A stretch of 64,000 bases of DNA from CAWJJM01 sp963843275 (GTDB taxonomy: Bacteria; Acidobacteriota; Thermoanaerobaculia; Multivoradales; JBCCEF01), in the NCBI GenBank assembly GCA_963843275.1, contig CAWJJM010000010.1, forward strand, positions 310,001-374,000. Direction: 5' to 3'. Positions 54,809 through 62,884 of the stretch are shown piece by piece. Made by a program: the position numbers and the translations under genes. The stretch's first letter is position 1. Each line of letters starts with the position of its first letter. The notes beneath the pieces were generated by a model. It was not told the DNA's origin. It searched no databases and saw only the letters and a program-made list of their open reading frames with translations.

Positions 54809-55662
54809 TGCGAAGAGCCCTCTCCCGTCCCAGCCTCGTCCTGGTCGCCCTGCTCGCCGTGGCGGCGCTCGCCGGCTGCCGCAGCAGCGGTCCCGCCAAC
54901 GACCCGATCCTGCGGCTCTCGGCCGCCGAGTCGCTGGAGAAGGGCAAGGACCTGATGGCGCACAAGAAGTACGGCAAGGCCCGGCCCTTCCTGTCCCACG
55001 CCTACGAGGCCGAGCCCAACTCGGCGGCCGGCCGCGAGGGCCTGCTGCTGCTCGCCGACAGCTACTACCTCGACGGCGGCGAGGCCAACTGGATCCAGTC
55101 CGAGGCCAAGTACCGCGACTTCCTGAACCGCTTCCCGACCAGCGACCAGGCGGCCTACGCGCAGTACCAGATCGCCAACAGCCTGTCCAAGCGGATCGAG
55201 AAGGCCAACCGCGACCAGACGCCGACGCGGAAGGCGCTCGAGGCCTACCAGGAGCTGCTGCGCCTGTACCCCACCAGCGACTACGCGCTCCAGGGCCGCG
55301 ACAAGATGCAGGAGGTCCGCGACCGGCTCGCCAAGCACGAGCTGGTGGTGGCCCAGTTCTACCTCGACTACCGCTACCCGCCGGCCGCCGTGACCCGCCT
55401 CCAACACCTGCTCGACGAGTACCCCGCCTACAGCGGCAAGGACGAGGTGCTCTACGACCTCGGCATCGCCTACCGGCGCAGCCGGCTGCCCGAGCACGCC
55501 GGCAAGGCCCAGGAGGTCTTCGACCGCTTGCGCCGCGAGTTTCCCGACAGCCCCTGGATCGCCAAGATCCCGACCTCTCCGGAAGAGCCCAAGGCCAAGC
55601 CACTGCCGGTGATCGAGAAGGCGGCGGCCAGCCCCGAGAAGGAAGGAGAACCCGGCCGATGA
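54805..55662 (+). CDS. bamD: Outer-membrane assembly lipoprotein BamD, 285 aa
   Basis: Lipoprotein of the BAM complex. Signal peptide with lipobox LAGC (Cys25), then TPR-like repeats: KKYGKARPFLSHAYEAEPNS, EAKYRDFLNRFPTSDQAAYAQYQIANS and ALEAYQELLRLYPTSDYA. AVTRLQHLLDEYP follows. The KEGEPGR tail is extra. ATG 54805 overlaps the rpe stop. Confidence 0.85.
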   Translation: MMRRALSRPSLVLVALLAVAALAGCRSSGPANDPILRLSAAESLEKGKDLMAHKKYGKARPFLSHAYEAEPNSAAGREGLLLLADSYYLDGGEANWIQSEAKYRDFLNRFPTSDQAAYAQYQIANSLSKRIEKANRDQTPTRKALEAYQELLRLYPTSDYALQGRDKMQEVRDRLAKHELVVAQFYLDYRYPPAAVTRLQHLLDEYPAYSGKDEVLYDLGIAYRRSRLPEHAGKAQEVFDRLRREFPDSPWIAKIPTSPEEPKAKPLPVIEKAAASPEKEGEPGR

Positions 55663-56507
55663 GCACACTGATCCGGCTGCCGCGCCGCGCCCCGTGGGCG
55701 CTCGCCCTGCTGCTGCCCCTGGCCGCGGGCTGCGGCAGCACCCTGGTGCGGCCGCCGCAGCGCGACCTCGGGGCCGAGATCGAGGAGCTCAAGCGCCGCA
55801 TGGTCGAGATCCAACGCCAGCAGACGGTGAACCAGCTCGCCTTGGAGGAGCTGCGCGAGCGGGTGGAGGCGATGGCGGGGCCCGGCGCGGCCGCCGGCCG
55901 GGCGGCGACCCCGCCCGCCGCGGCGCCGGCCCGCACGGCGCCGGAGCGACGCCCTCCCGCCGTCACCGAGCCCGCCGCCGAGCCGGTGCCGGTCCGCCCG
56001 CGCCCGGCCGACGCGATCGAGGAGTCCGAGATCGAGGCACCCGCGGCGACGCCGCCGGCCGCCGCGGTCGCGGTGCCGCCCGCCAGCGCCGCTCCGGCGC
56101 CCGCCGAGAGCGCCGCCGCGGTGCCCATCCCGCCGGCCGGGCAGGCGCTCTACGACCGCGGCTACACCCTCTACCACCAGGGCCGCTACCTCGACGCCGA
56201 GGCCTCCTTCCAGCGCTTCCTGCAGGCTCACGGCGACACCGACCTGGCCGACAACGCCCAGTACTGGATCGGCGAGTCGCGCTACTCGCGCGGCGACTAT
56301 CAGGGCGCCCTGGCGGCGTTCCGGGAGACCGTCACCCGCTTCCCGCGCGGCAACAAGGTGCCCGACGCCCTGCTGAAGGCCGGGCAGAGCCTCGAGCAGC
56401 TCGGCGACACCGAGGGGGCGCGGGCCAGCTACCGCGAGGTCTCCGAGCGCTTCCCGACGTCGGCCGCCGCGGTGGTGGCCGAGGAGCGCCTGGCGCGCCT
56501 GCCCTGA
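55659..56507 (+). CDS. CpoB/YbgF-like Tol-Pal periplasmic TPR protein, 282 aa
   Basis: The signal ends in LAAGC, which predicts a lipoprotein. A coiled coil (IEELKRRMVEIQRQQ), a Pro/Ala linker and C-terminal TPR repeats follow: ALYDRGYTLYHQGRYLDAEASFQRFL, ADNAQYWIGESRYSRGDYQGALAAF and DALLKAGQSLEQLGDTEGA. CpoB links cell-wall synthesis with outer-membrane constriction. tolQRAB and pal are absent from the window. Confidence 0.83.
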   Translation: MSTLIRLPRRAPWALALLLPLAAGCGSTLVRPPQRDLGAEIEELKRRMVEIQRQQTVNQLALEELRERVEAMAGPGAAAGRAATPPAAAPARTAPERRPPAVTEPAAEPVPVRPRPADAIEESEIEAPAATPPAAAVAVPPASAAPAPAESAAAVPIPPAGQALYDRGYTLYHQGRYLDAEASFQRFLQAHGDTDLADNAQYWIGESRYSRGDYQGALAAFRETVTRFPRGNKVPDALLKAGQSLEQLGDTEGARASYREVSERFPTSAAAVVAEERLARLP

Positions 56508-56685
56508 GGTGCGCGGCGCGGGGGCAGCGGGCCGGCGTGGAAAAGCTCAAGCGATGCTTGAGGTCCGAGCCCCTAAACCTTGACAGTGAGACTGCCAGCG
56601 TGTAGCTTCCTATAGCGAATTACCTATAGGTGGCGCGTCTTCTCAGCCATTCCGGCCGGCATTCCGGCGTCCCGGGGGTCCCGCG
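56508..56685 (+). promoter_or_regulatory. Structured intergenic region and promoter before the LysM gene
   Basis: 178 bp, noticeably less GC-rich than the genes. It contains hairpin CTCAAGC-GAT-GCTTGAG (56546-56562) preceded by AAAA, which reads as a terminator for the minus strand. A second hairpin TGACAGT-GAG-ACTGCCA (56581-56597) overlaps the -35. The promoter TTGACA (56580-56585), 17-bp spacer, TAGCTT (56603-56608) is the best sigma-70 match in the window. Two CCTATAG copies lie at 56609-56615 and 56623-56629. Confidence 0.5.
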
Positions 56686-57876
56686 ATGAAACGACCGCTC
56701 CTCACCCTCGCCCTCACCGTCCTGCCGCTGCTCGCGGCGTCGGTGGCCGGTGCCGCCGACCAGCCACCCCGCGACCTGCACAAGGTCGGCGACCACTGGA
56801 CCGCCTGGGACCCGCCGCAGCCTCCGGAGGGCGCCGAGGTGCACGTGGTGCAGCGCGGCGACACCCTCTGGGACCTGGCGGGACGCTACTTCGGGGATCC
56901 CTACCTGTGGCCGCAGCTGTGGGAGCAGAACCGGTACGTCCTCGACGCGCACTGGATCTACCCCGGGGACCCGCTGGTGGTCTCGGTCGAGGTCGAGCCG
57001 GTGGAGAGCCTGACCGAGCTGACGGCGCCGGCCGCTCCGGTGCCCGAGGAGGCGACCGGCCAAGGCGGGGAGGGCGGCATCCTCAGCGCCGAGGAGGCGG
57101 CCGGCTCGCCGGTGCCGCTGGGGAGCGAGAGCGACATCTACTGCAGCGGCTTCATCGACGACGACGATCGCAGCTTCCCCTTCTCCATCGTCGGTTCCGA
57201 GTACCAGGCGCTCTCCCCGCACCTCGACGTGGCGGCGACCGGGAGCACGCCCGGCTACCACTCGCTCTACGGCACCGACACGCTCAAGTACGGGCTGATG
57301 AACGGCGACATCGTCTACCTCGACGGCGGCCGCGCCGGCGGCCTCGAGGCCGGCCAGGTGTTCAATGCGGTGGCGCCGGGCAAGCTGGTCCGGCACCCGG
57401 TCAGCAAGAACGTCCTGGGGCGCTTCTACCGCTACCTGGGACGGGTCCAGGTGCTCTCCGTGCAGGAGGACACCGCCATCGCCGAGATCGTCTTCACTTG
57501 CGACCCGATCACGGTCGGCTCCACGCTCGAGCCCTTCGAGCCCGAGCCGGTGCCGCTCGGCCGCCGCACCGGCCTGCGACCGGTCAACTACCCCGCCCCC
57601 GCCGAGTCGCTGGCCGGAGCGCCGGTCATCGTGCGGGCCGAGGACGACCTGATCACCCTCGGCGAGGACAACATCGTCTACATCGACCAGGGGGCCGGCG
57701 ACGACGTGGTGCCGGGCGACGTCTTCACCATCTACCGGATGAACCGCAGCGGCCTGCCCCCGCTGGTCCTGGGCGAGCTGGCGATCCTGTCGGTCCACCC
57801 GCGCTCCTCCGTGGCCCGCATCCTGAGCTCCCGGTACACGATCTACATCGGCGACCGGCTCGAGCTCAAGCAGTAG
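56686..57876 (+). CDS. Secreted LysM-domain protein, 396 aa
   Basis: Signal peptide (1-24) and one LysM repeat (VHVVQRGDTLWDLAGRYFGDPYLWPQLWEQN, about 46-76) that would bind peptidoglycan; the rest is beta-rich, with a repeated RYLGRVQVLSVQEDTAIAEI / GELAILSVHPRSSVARIL unit resembling the FlgA/LysM-associated repeat of uncharacterised acidobacterial proteins. It stands under a strong promoter and next to a Fis-like regulator. Confidence 0.82.
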   Translation: MKRPLLTLALTVLPLLAASVAGAADQPPRDLHKVGDHWTAWDPPQPPEGAEVHVVQRGDTLWDLAGRYFGDPYLWPQLWEQNRYVLDAHWIYPGDPLVVSVEVEPVESLTELTAPAAPVPEEATGQGGEGGILSAEEAAGSPVPLGSESDIYCSGFIDDDDRSFPFSIVGSEYQALSPHLDVAATGSTPGYHSLYGTDTLKYGLMNGDIVYLDGGRAGGLEAGQVFNAVAPGKLVRHPVSKNVLGRFYRYLGRVQVLSVQEDTAIAEIVFTCDPITVGSTLEPFEPEPVPLGRRTGLRPVNYPAPAESLAGAPVIVRAEDDLITLGEDNIVYIDQGAGDDVVPGDVFTIYRMNRSGLPPLVLGELAILSVHPRSSVARILSSRYTIYIGDRLELKQ

Positions 57877-57891
57877 GGCCCCCGGGGCGGG

Positions 57892-57937
57892 TTGACCCCC
57901 CGCCCCGCGATCATGTAGCTTCGCTCCTCGCGAGGAG
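57892..57937 (+). promoter_or_regulatory. Promoter and SD-overlapping palindrome for the Fis-like gene
   Basis: TTGACC (57892-57897), 18-bp spacer, TAGCTT (57916-57921). The same TGTAGCTTC block occurs in the LysM promoter. The 14-bp palindrome CTCCTCGCGAGGAG (57924-57937) includes the Shine-Dalgarno GAGGAG before GTG 57944, so it could hide the ribosome site or be bound by the protein. Confidence 0.5.
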
Positions 57938-57943
57938 AGTGGC

Positions 57944-58225
57944 GTGGCGGAAGAGAGTCTCAATGGACGTCTTTGCAAGATCGTCGACGAGTTGGTCCGC
58001 CACGGAGTCACCCTCGATCAGGGGCGTCGCGAGTTCGAGAAGCAGTTCATCGTCGCGTCGCTCCGCTCGAACGGCGGCAACCTCGGGCGCTCCGCAAAGT
58101 GCCTGGGAGTGCACCGCAACACGTTGCGCAACAAGGTGAGCCGCCTGGGGATCGACGTCGACGAGCATGCCCGCCGGGGTCCCGGCCGTCGCCAGGCCCC
58201 GCGCAGCGGCATCCACGACAACTGA
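57944..58225 (+). CDS. Fis-type helix-turn-helix protein, 93 aa
   Basis: The C-terminal DNA-binding half, FEKQFIVASLRSNGGNLGRSAKCLGVHRNTLRNKV, is the HTH_8 (Fis) domain found at the end of NtrC-type activators, here alone without receiver or AAA domain. Start GTG 57944 has GAGGAGAG 4 nt upstream. Such stand-alone proteins act as nucleoid or promoter factors. The tail is Arg-rich. Confidence 0.82.
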   Translation: MAEESLNGRLCKIVDELVRHGVTLDQGRREFEKQFIVASLRSNGGNLGRSAKCLGVHRNTLRNKVSRLGIDVDEHARRGPGRRQAPRSGIHDN

Positions 58226-58406
58226 GCCGACGAGGAAGCGCCCGAGCTTTCGTCCGCCACCGCGAGCCGCCGCCAGCCGGAGGAGGCCCGCACCCCACCC
58301 CGATCCGAGATCACGCCCCCGTCCGCGGGGGCCGGTCACCGTTCCCGGCCAGCGCCGCGCGACGGGCGACCACCGCAGGCTCCGACCCGACCTGGAGACG
58401 ACCGAC

Positions 58407-59129
58407 ATGCCGAGCCGCCCCAGCCGTCCTTTCGTGGGTCTGTCGACCCTGCTGTTCCTAGTGGTGACGCTGAACTCCGCCACCTCGGTGCCGTCCACCC
58501 CCGGCCCGCTGCCGCCCGCCCCGACGCGCGAGGAGATCCGCTCGCTCGAGGAGCTGTCGCACTGGGTCGCCGGCGACCACGCCCTCACCGTGCTCGGCCC
58601 CGGCGACCTGCCGGCCGCGCTGCGCCGCGCGCCGCGCGGCTTCGAGCTGTTCCGCCGCTTCAACGGCAGCGAGAACCGCGAGGCGCTGCTCGTCCACGTG
58701 CCCTACGGGCGGCAGATCTTCCGGGCCGCCCAGCGCCACGGCGTCGACAGCCTCCTGCTGGCGGCGGTGGTCGAGGTGGAGTCCGGCTACAGCGCCGCCG
58801 CCACCTCGCCGGTGGGCGCCGTCGGACTGATGCAAGTGATGCCGGCCACCGCCGAGCTCTACGGCATCGGCGGCGACCTGCACGACCCGGCGACCAACCT
58901 GGAGGCCGGCAGCCGCTACTTCCACGACCTGCTGGCCTGCTACGGCGGCGATATCGAGCTCTCCCTGGCGGCCTACAACGCCGGCCCCGGCAACGTGAAG
59001 CGCTACGGCGGCGTCCCGCCCTTCCCCGAGACCCGCGCCTACGTCGACCGCGTGCTGTCGGCGTACGTCGGCTTCCACCGCCGGCTGTGGGACGACAGCG
59101 GGGCCGCGGCGCGGCTCTTCCTGCGCTAG
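58407..59129 (+). CDS. Soluble-type lytic transglycosylase (SLT domain), 240 aa
   Basis: Signal peptide about 1-25. The SLT core has the catalytic Glu in VVEVESGYSAAATSPVGAVGLMQVMPATA, followed by TNLEAGSRYFHDLL and LAAYNAGPGNVKRYGGVPPFPETRAYV. It cleaves peptidoglycan with release of anhydro-muropeptides in the periplasm. ATG 58407 has GGAG 10 nt upstream. It follows a 181-bp spacer with no visible gene. Confidence 0.88.
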   Translation: MPSRPSRPFVGLSTLLFLVVTLNSATSVPSTPGPLPPAPTREEIRSLEELSHWVAGDHALTVLGPGDLPAALRRAPRGFELFRRFNGSENREALLVHVPYGRQIFRAAQRHGVDSLLLAAVVEVESGYSAAATSPVGAVGLMQVMPATAELYGIGGDLHDPATNLEAGSRYFHDLLACYGGDIELSLAAYNAGPGNVKRYGGVPPFPETRAYVDRVLSAYVGFHRRLWDDSGAAARLFLR

Positions 59130-59243
59130 CCCGGACCGCGCCGCCGCGGCCGGCGCCGCCCGGGAAGGCCGCGGCGAGGGGATCTGTTAGACTTCGCCGG
59201 AGGAACCCGCCGATGTTCGGCGGTGTCCCAACGGAGCGATCTC

Positions 59244-59444
59244 ATGCTGGGTTCATTCGGCGTCCCGGAGCTTCTCGTCATCTTCTTCATCCTGGTGCTT
59301 CTTTTCGGCGCCTCGAAGCTGCCCCAGATCGGCCGCGGGATCGGCGAGGGCATCAAGAACTTCAAGTCGGGGCTGAAGGGCGGCGAGGAGCCGCCTGCGG
59401 CCCTCGACGAGAGCCGCGAAGAGAAGAAGAGCCGACCGGCCTGA
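59244..59444 (+). CDS. tatA: Twin-arginine translocase subunit TatA/E, 66 aa
   Basis: One N-terminal helix (LGSFGVPELLVIFFILVLLFGA) then an amphipathic helix with the family motif KLPQIGRGIGEGIKNFKSGLKG. It builds the Tat pore for folded proteins. ATG 59244 has GGAG 8 nt upstream; the GTG at 59223 is less likely. TTAGACTTCG near 59187 is a possible -10 box. tatC is not in the window. Confidence 0.92.
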   Translation: MLGSFGVPELLVIFFILVLLFGASKLPQIGRGIGEGIKNFKSGLKGGEEPPAALDESREEKKSRPA

Positions 59445-59461
59445 GTCGGGCCCCTCCCTCC

Positions 59462-60376
59462 TCACCCCACAGATCGAGGTCCCCCCCCGGCCGGCTGCAC
59501 CTCGGCGAGCGCCGGGCGCCAGCGCTCCCCCAGCGCCGCGGCCAGCCCGCTCGTCTCCGGCGCCTGCGACAGGTGCTCGAGGGCCCGCCGCAAGGTCGGA
59601 GCGACCAGGTCGAGACGCCGCCGGTTCCCCTGGCGTGCCGCGGCCGCGTAGCTGCCGACGGCCTTCAGGGTCCGCTGCGCCGCCACCCGGTGGTACTCGA
59701 CGCGCACCGCCCCCTCCATCCCCCACTCCGTCCGCACCGCCGCCTCGATCTCCGGGGGTGGGAACAGCGTGTCGTTGAGCAGCGAGGCGAGGTCGTAGAG
59801 CGGCGGCCCCAGGCGCAGGTCCTGGTGGTCGAGGATCCCCACCCCGCCGTCGGCGAGCGGCACGAGGTTGCGCGGCGTCAGGTCGCGGTGGCAGGGGACG
59901 GGGGGAACCGCCGCCACCGCGGCGCAGAGCTCCTCGAGCGCCCGGCGCAGCGCCGCGGCGTCACCGGGACCTCCCGTCAGCCCCTCCGGCTCGAGGAACG
60001 TCTCCCAGGTCTGCTCGAGCTCGCGGCCGAGCAGGTCCCGGTCGAGCGGCGGCGACAGCGGGGCGATCGCCGGCCGGGGCAGCGCCGCGATCCGGTGCAT
60101 CGCCGGCACCACCCGGAGGTAGCGGGGCGCGAGGTCGTCCCAACCGCGCCCCTCCGCCCACTCGTGCAGGGTCCGCTCCCCGAGATCCTCGACCACCGTC
60201 CAGCCGCGGTCGCAGTCGGAGGCGAGGACGCGTGGGACCCGGACGCCGGCCGCCGCGAGCAGCCGCGCGGTGGCCAGGAAGCGACGGCAGACGTCGCTCT
60301 GCTCGGGCGGGTAGACGGCGAGGACGGCGGTGGCGCCGCCGGCCAGCTCGAGGCGCAGGTAGCACCGCCGGCTCAC
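59462..60376 (-). CDS. Aminoglycoside-phosphotransferase-fold kinase (AmgK-like), N-terminus uncertain, at least 304 aa
   Basis: The kinase fold is clear: CHRDLTPRNLVPLADGGVGILDHQDLRLGPPLYDLASLL carries the catalytic HRD and the metal-binding HQD, and WTVVEDLGERTLHEW is the hinge. It resembles cell-wall sugar kinases (AmgK) more than drug-resistance enzymes. The only normal start, GTG 60376, cuts the N-lobe: the frame continues upstream with LRAWLDEAGFPGARLHPLPGD, matching AmgK, without ATG or GTG up to a TAA. A G7 run on the + strand (60472-60478) may hide a shift. Confidence 0.7.
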   Translation of the reverse strand: MSRRCYLRLELAGGATAVLAVYPPEQSDVCRRFLATARLLAAAGVRVPRVLASDCDRGWTVVEDLGERTLHEWAEGRGWDDLAPRYLRVVPAMHRIAALPRPAIAPLSPPLDRDLLGRELEQTWETFLEPEGLTGGPGDAAALRRALEELCAAVAAVPPVPCHRDLTPRNLVPLADGGVGILDHQDLRLGPPLYDLASLLNDTLFPPPEIEAAVRTEWGMEGAVRVEYHRVAAQRTLKAVGSYAAAARQGNRRRLDLVAPTLRRALEHLSQAPETSGLAAALGERWRPALAEVQPAGGGPRSVG

Positions 60377-60520
60377 GTCGCCCGGCAGCGGGTGCAGCCG
60401 GGCGCCCGGGAAACCGGCCTCGTCGAGCCAGGCGCGCAGGGCGCGGCGGGGGAGGCGGGCGCCCGGGGAACGGGGGGGACGGCGGACCTCAAGCGCTCGA
60501 AGTTATCACGCCGCCGTGGT

Positions 60521-60550
60521 TTGACACCCCTCGCGGGCGGGCGGGATAAT
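60521..60550 (+). promoter_or_regulatory. Promoter TTGACA-N18-GATAAT for the 109-aa CTG-start gene
   Basis: TTGACA (60521-60526), an 18-bp spacer and GATAAT (60545-60550) form a near-consensus sigma-70 promoter in a GC-rich region. AAGGAG (60581-60586) follows as ribosome site. Confidence 0.6.
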
Positions 60551-60592
60551 CCCCCCACGCCGCGCCCGCAGAGGCCCGCGAAGGAGAACGCC

Positions 60593-60922
60593 CTGGATCC
60601 GCGATTGCGCAGGAAGCTCGAAGACCTCGGCCGCGCCCTGTCGGAGGTGATCGCCGACTCCTCCGAGGTGAGCCGGCAGCTCGACGAGCTGCGCGAGGAG
60701 GGTTTCTCGCTCTACCTGCTGCTGGAGAGCCGCAGCGGCGAGGAGACGGTGCGCCAGCCCGCCGGCGAGCCGGCCGAGGACGGTGCCGCGGACCGCCGCC
60801 CGGCGCCCGGCGACGGCCGCGAGCCCTCTTTCCGCATCAACGGGCGGGACCTGGTTCTGCTGCGCTCGCTCGGCATCGACCCCACCCGCTCGCTGCGCCG
60901 GCGCCGCGCGCCCGGCCACTGA
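60593..60922 (+). CDS. Helical hypothetical protein with a CTG start, 109 aa
   Basis: AAGGAG ends 6 nt before CTG 60593, and no ATG/GTG in frame gives a sensible start. The protein reads RLRRKLEDLGRALSEVIADSSEVSRQLDELREEGFSLYLLL: a charged helical region. After a Pro/Ala linker the motif RINGRDLVLLRSLGIDP follows, which may be a short conserved element. No family recognised. Confidence 0.6.
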   Translation: MDPRLRRKLEDLGRALSEVIADSSEVSRQLDELREEGFSLYLLLESRSGEETVRQPAGEPAEDGAADRRPAPGDGREPSFRINGRDLVLLRSLGIDPTRSLRRRRAPGH

Positions 60923-61038
60923 CGGCCCGCGCGGTCGATCCTCCACCGCGTCCTCCGCCCGTGCGGCGGCCGACCGCGGGGGAGGGGAATCCCCCGCCCC
61001 ACGCAGCGGTTGAGCCGGAGGAACCCGCCCGCGCTCCC

Positions 61039-62184
61039 ATGACCGCCCCGACCCCACCCACCGCCGTCACGCCACCGCCCGTCGCGCCCCGGCCGGCACT
61101 GCTGGGACTGTCGCGCGAGGAGCTGGCGGCGGCCCTGGCGCCGTGGGTGGACCGGCCGTTCCGCGCCCGCCAGGTGTGGGAGGCGCTGCACCGGCGCGGG
61201 GTGACCGCGCTCGGCGACATCACCGAGCTGCCCGCCGCCCTGCGGGAGCGGTTGGCCGAGCGCTTCCGCGTCGGCCAGCCGGAGATCGTCGAGCGGCGTC
61301 CCGCCGCCGACGGCACGGTGAAGCTGCTGCTGCGCCTGGCCGACGGGGCCACCATCGAGGCGGTGGACATCCCGCCGGCGGACGGCGGCGACGGCCGCCA
61401 CACCCTGTGCATCTCCAGCCAGGCCGGCTGCGCCCTGGCGTGCGCCTTCTGCGTGACCGGCTTCTGGGGAGCGGGGCGCAACCTCGGCGCCGGCGAGATC
61501 GTGGGGCAGGTGCTGGCGGTGCGGCGCGAGCGGGAGCTGCCGGAGGCGGTGAACGTGGTGTTCATGGGGATGGGCGAGCCGCTGCTCAATCTCGACGCGG
61601 TCCGGCGGTCGCTCGAGATCCTCGCCGAGAGCATCTCCTGGCGGCGGATGACCGTCTCGACCTCCGGCATCGTGCCGGGGATCGAGGCGATGGCGGGCTG
61701 GCCCGCCCGGCCCAACCTGGCGATCTCGCTCCACGCCGCCGACGAGGCGCAGCGCGACGAGCTGATGCCGATCAACCGCACCTGGCCGCTCGACCGGCTG
61801 CTCACCGCCCTGCGCGCCTACCCGCTCGAGAAGGGGCGGCGGCTGACCATCGAGTACATCCTCATCCGCGGCGTCAACGACGGGCTCGCCGACGCCGACC
61901 GTCTGGCCCGCCGCCTGCGCCCGCTGCGCGCCAAGGTGAACCTGATCCCGGTCAACCCCGACCCGGTGCTGGGCGACCGCATGGTGCCCCCCGAGGCGGC
62001 CACGGTCGACGCCTTCCACCGCCGGCTGAAGGACCACGGCCTGATCGCCACCGTCCGCCGGCCGCGCGGCGACGACGTCGCGGCGGCCTGCGGCCAACTC
62101 CGCGCCTTCGGCCGCGCCCCGCGCGGGTTCGCCGGCCGCTCCCTGGGCGGCCAGGCCCCGTCCCGGCTCAAGACCTCCAGATGA
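61039..62184 (+). CDS. rlmN: Dual-specificity 23S rRNA/tRNA adenine-C2 methyltransferase RlmN, 381 aa
   Basis: Radical SAM enzyme methylating A2503 of 23S rRNA and A37 of some tRNAs. Cluster Cys motif CALACAFCVTG, MGMGEPLLNLD, VSTSGIVPGI, LAISLHAAD, and a second catalytic Cys in AAACGQL. The N-terminal accessory domain RPFRARQVWEALHRRGV is present. GGAGG lies 17 nt before ATG 61039. It converges with pgeF, overlapping 17 bp at the 3' ends. Confidence 0.92.
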   Translation: MTAPTPPTAVTPPPVAPRPALLGLSREELAAALAPWVDRPFRARQVWEALHRRGVTALGDITELPAALRERLAERFRVGQPEIVERRPAADGTVKLLLRLADGATIEAVDIPPADGGDGRHTLCISSQAGCALACAFCVTGFWGAGRNLGAGEIVGQVLAVRRERELPEAVNVVFMGMGEPLLNLDAVRRSLEILAESISWRRMTVSTSGIVPGIEAMAGWPARPNLAISLHAADEAQRDELMPINRTWPLDRLLTALRAYPLEKGRRLTIEYILIRGVNDGLADADRLARRLRPLRAKVNLIPVNPDPVLGDRMVPPEAATVDAFHRRLKDHGLIATVRRPRGDDVAAACGQLRAFGRAPRGFAGRSLGGQAPSRLKTSR

Positions 62185-62884
62185 AGGCGAGGTTGCGACC
62201 CGCCCCGCTGCCGTCGCGGCGGTAGCTCCACAGCAGGTCGGGACGGCAGCGGGTGCAGGCGGCGACCGCCTCCACGCGCCCGACCCCGGCGGCCGCGAGC
62301 TGCGCCCGCACGGCGCCGACCAGGTCGACGTGGGGCCGCGCCCCCGGCCGCTCGCGGACCACCTCCGGCGCCGAGGCCGTCACCACCTGCGCCGCCACCT
62401 CCGCGCTCACCTCGTAGCACTCGACCCCGATCGCCGGGCCGATCCAGGCGCGCCAGCCGCCGGGATCCGGCGCCCCCGCGGCACGGAGCCGGGCGCAGGT
62501 GGCGCCCACCACCCCGGCCACGATCCCCCGCCAGCCGGCGTGGACGGCGGCGATCCCCTCGCCGCCGACGAGGAGCACCGGAACGCAGTCGGCGGTGACC
62601 ACCGACAGGGCGAGACGGCGGCGGTCGGTGACCAGGGCGTCGCCGGTGCCGCAGGCGCCCGCACCCGCCGCCTCGAGCACCGTCGCCGAGTGCACCTGAC
62701 GGGCGGTCGCCGGGCCTGCGGGCCGGGAGGATGCGGAGGTCACCGCCGCGAGCACGGCGGCGCGACCGTGCGCCGGGCCGCGGCCCACGAAGCGCACCTC
62801 GACCCCGTCCGCCCGCGCCGACCACACCGGGTGGCCGCCCCGCCGCCGCGGGCCGCGGAGACGGCCGTCGCCCCCCGCCGTCAC
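62168..62884 (-). CDS. pgeF: Peptidoglycan editing factor PgeF (YfiH/laccase-domain), 238 aa
   Basis: The family prevents misincorporation of Ser into peptidoglycan precursors and has purine nucleoside activities. Metal-binding motifs TADCVPVLL, AVHAGWRGIV and AACTRCRPDL are intact, with QVHSATV upstream. GTG 62884 overlaps the lipase gene stop (GTGA). Confidence 0.88.
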   Translation of the reverse strand: MTAGGDGRLRGPRRRGGHPVWSARADGVEVRFVGRGPAHGRAAVLAAVTSASSRPAGPATARQVHSATVLEAAGAGACGTGDALVTDRRRLALSVVTADCVPVLLVGGEGIAAVHAGWRGIVAGVVGATCARLRAAGAPDPGGWRAWIGPAIGVECYEVSAEVAAQVVTASAPEVVRERPGARPHVDLVGAVRAQLAAAGVGRVEAVAACTRCRPDLLWSYRRDGSGAGRNLAFIWRS

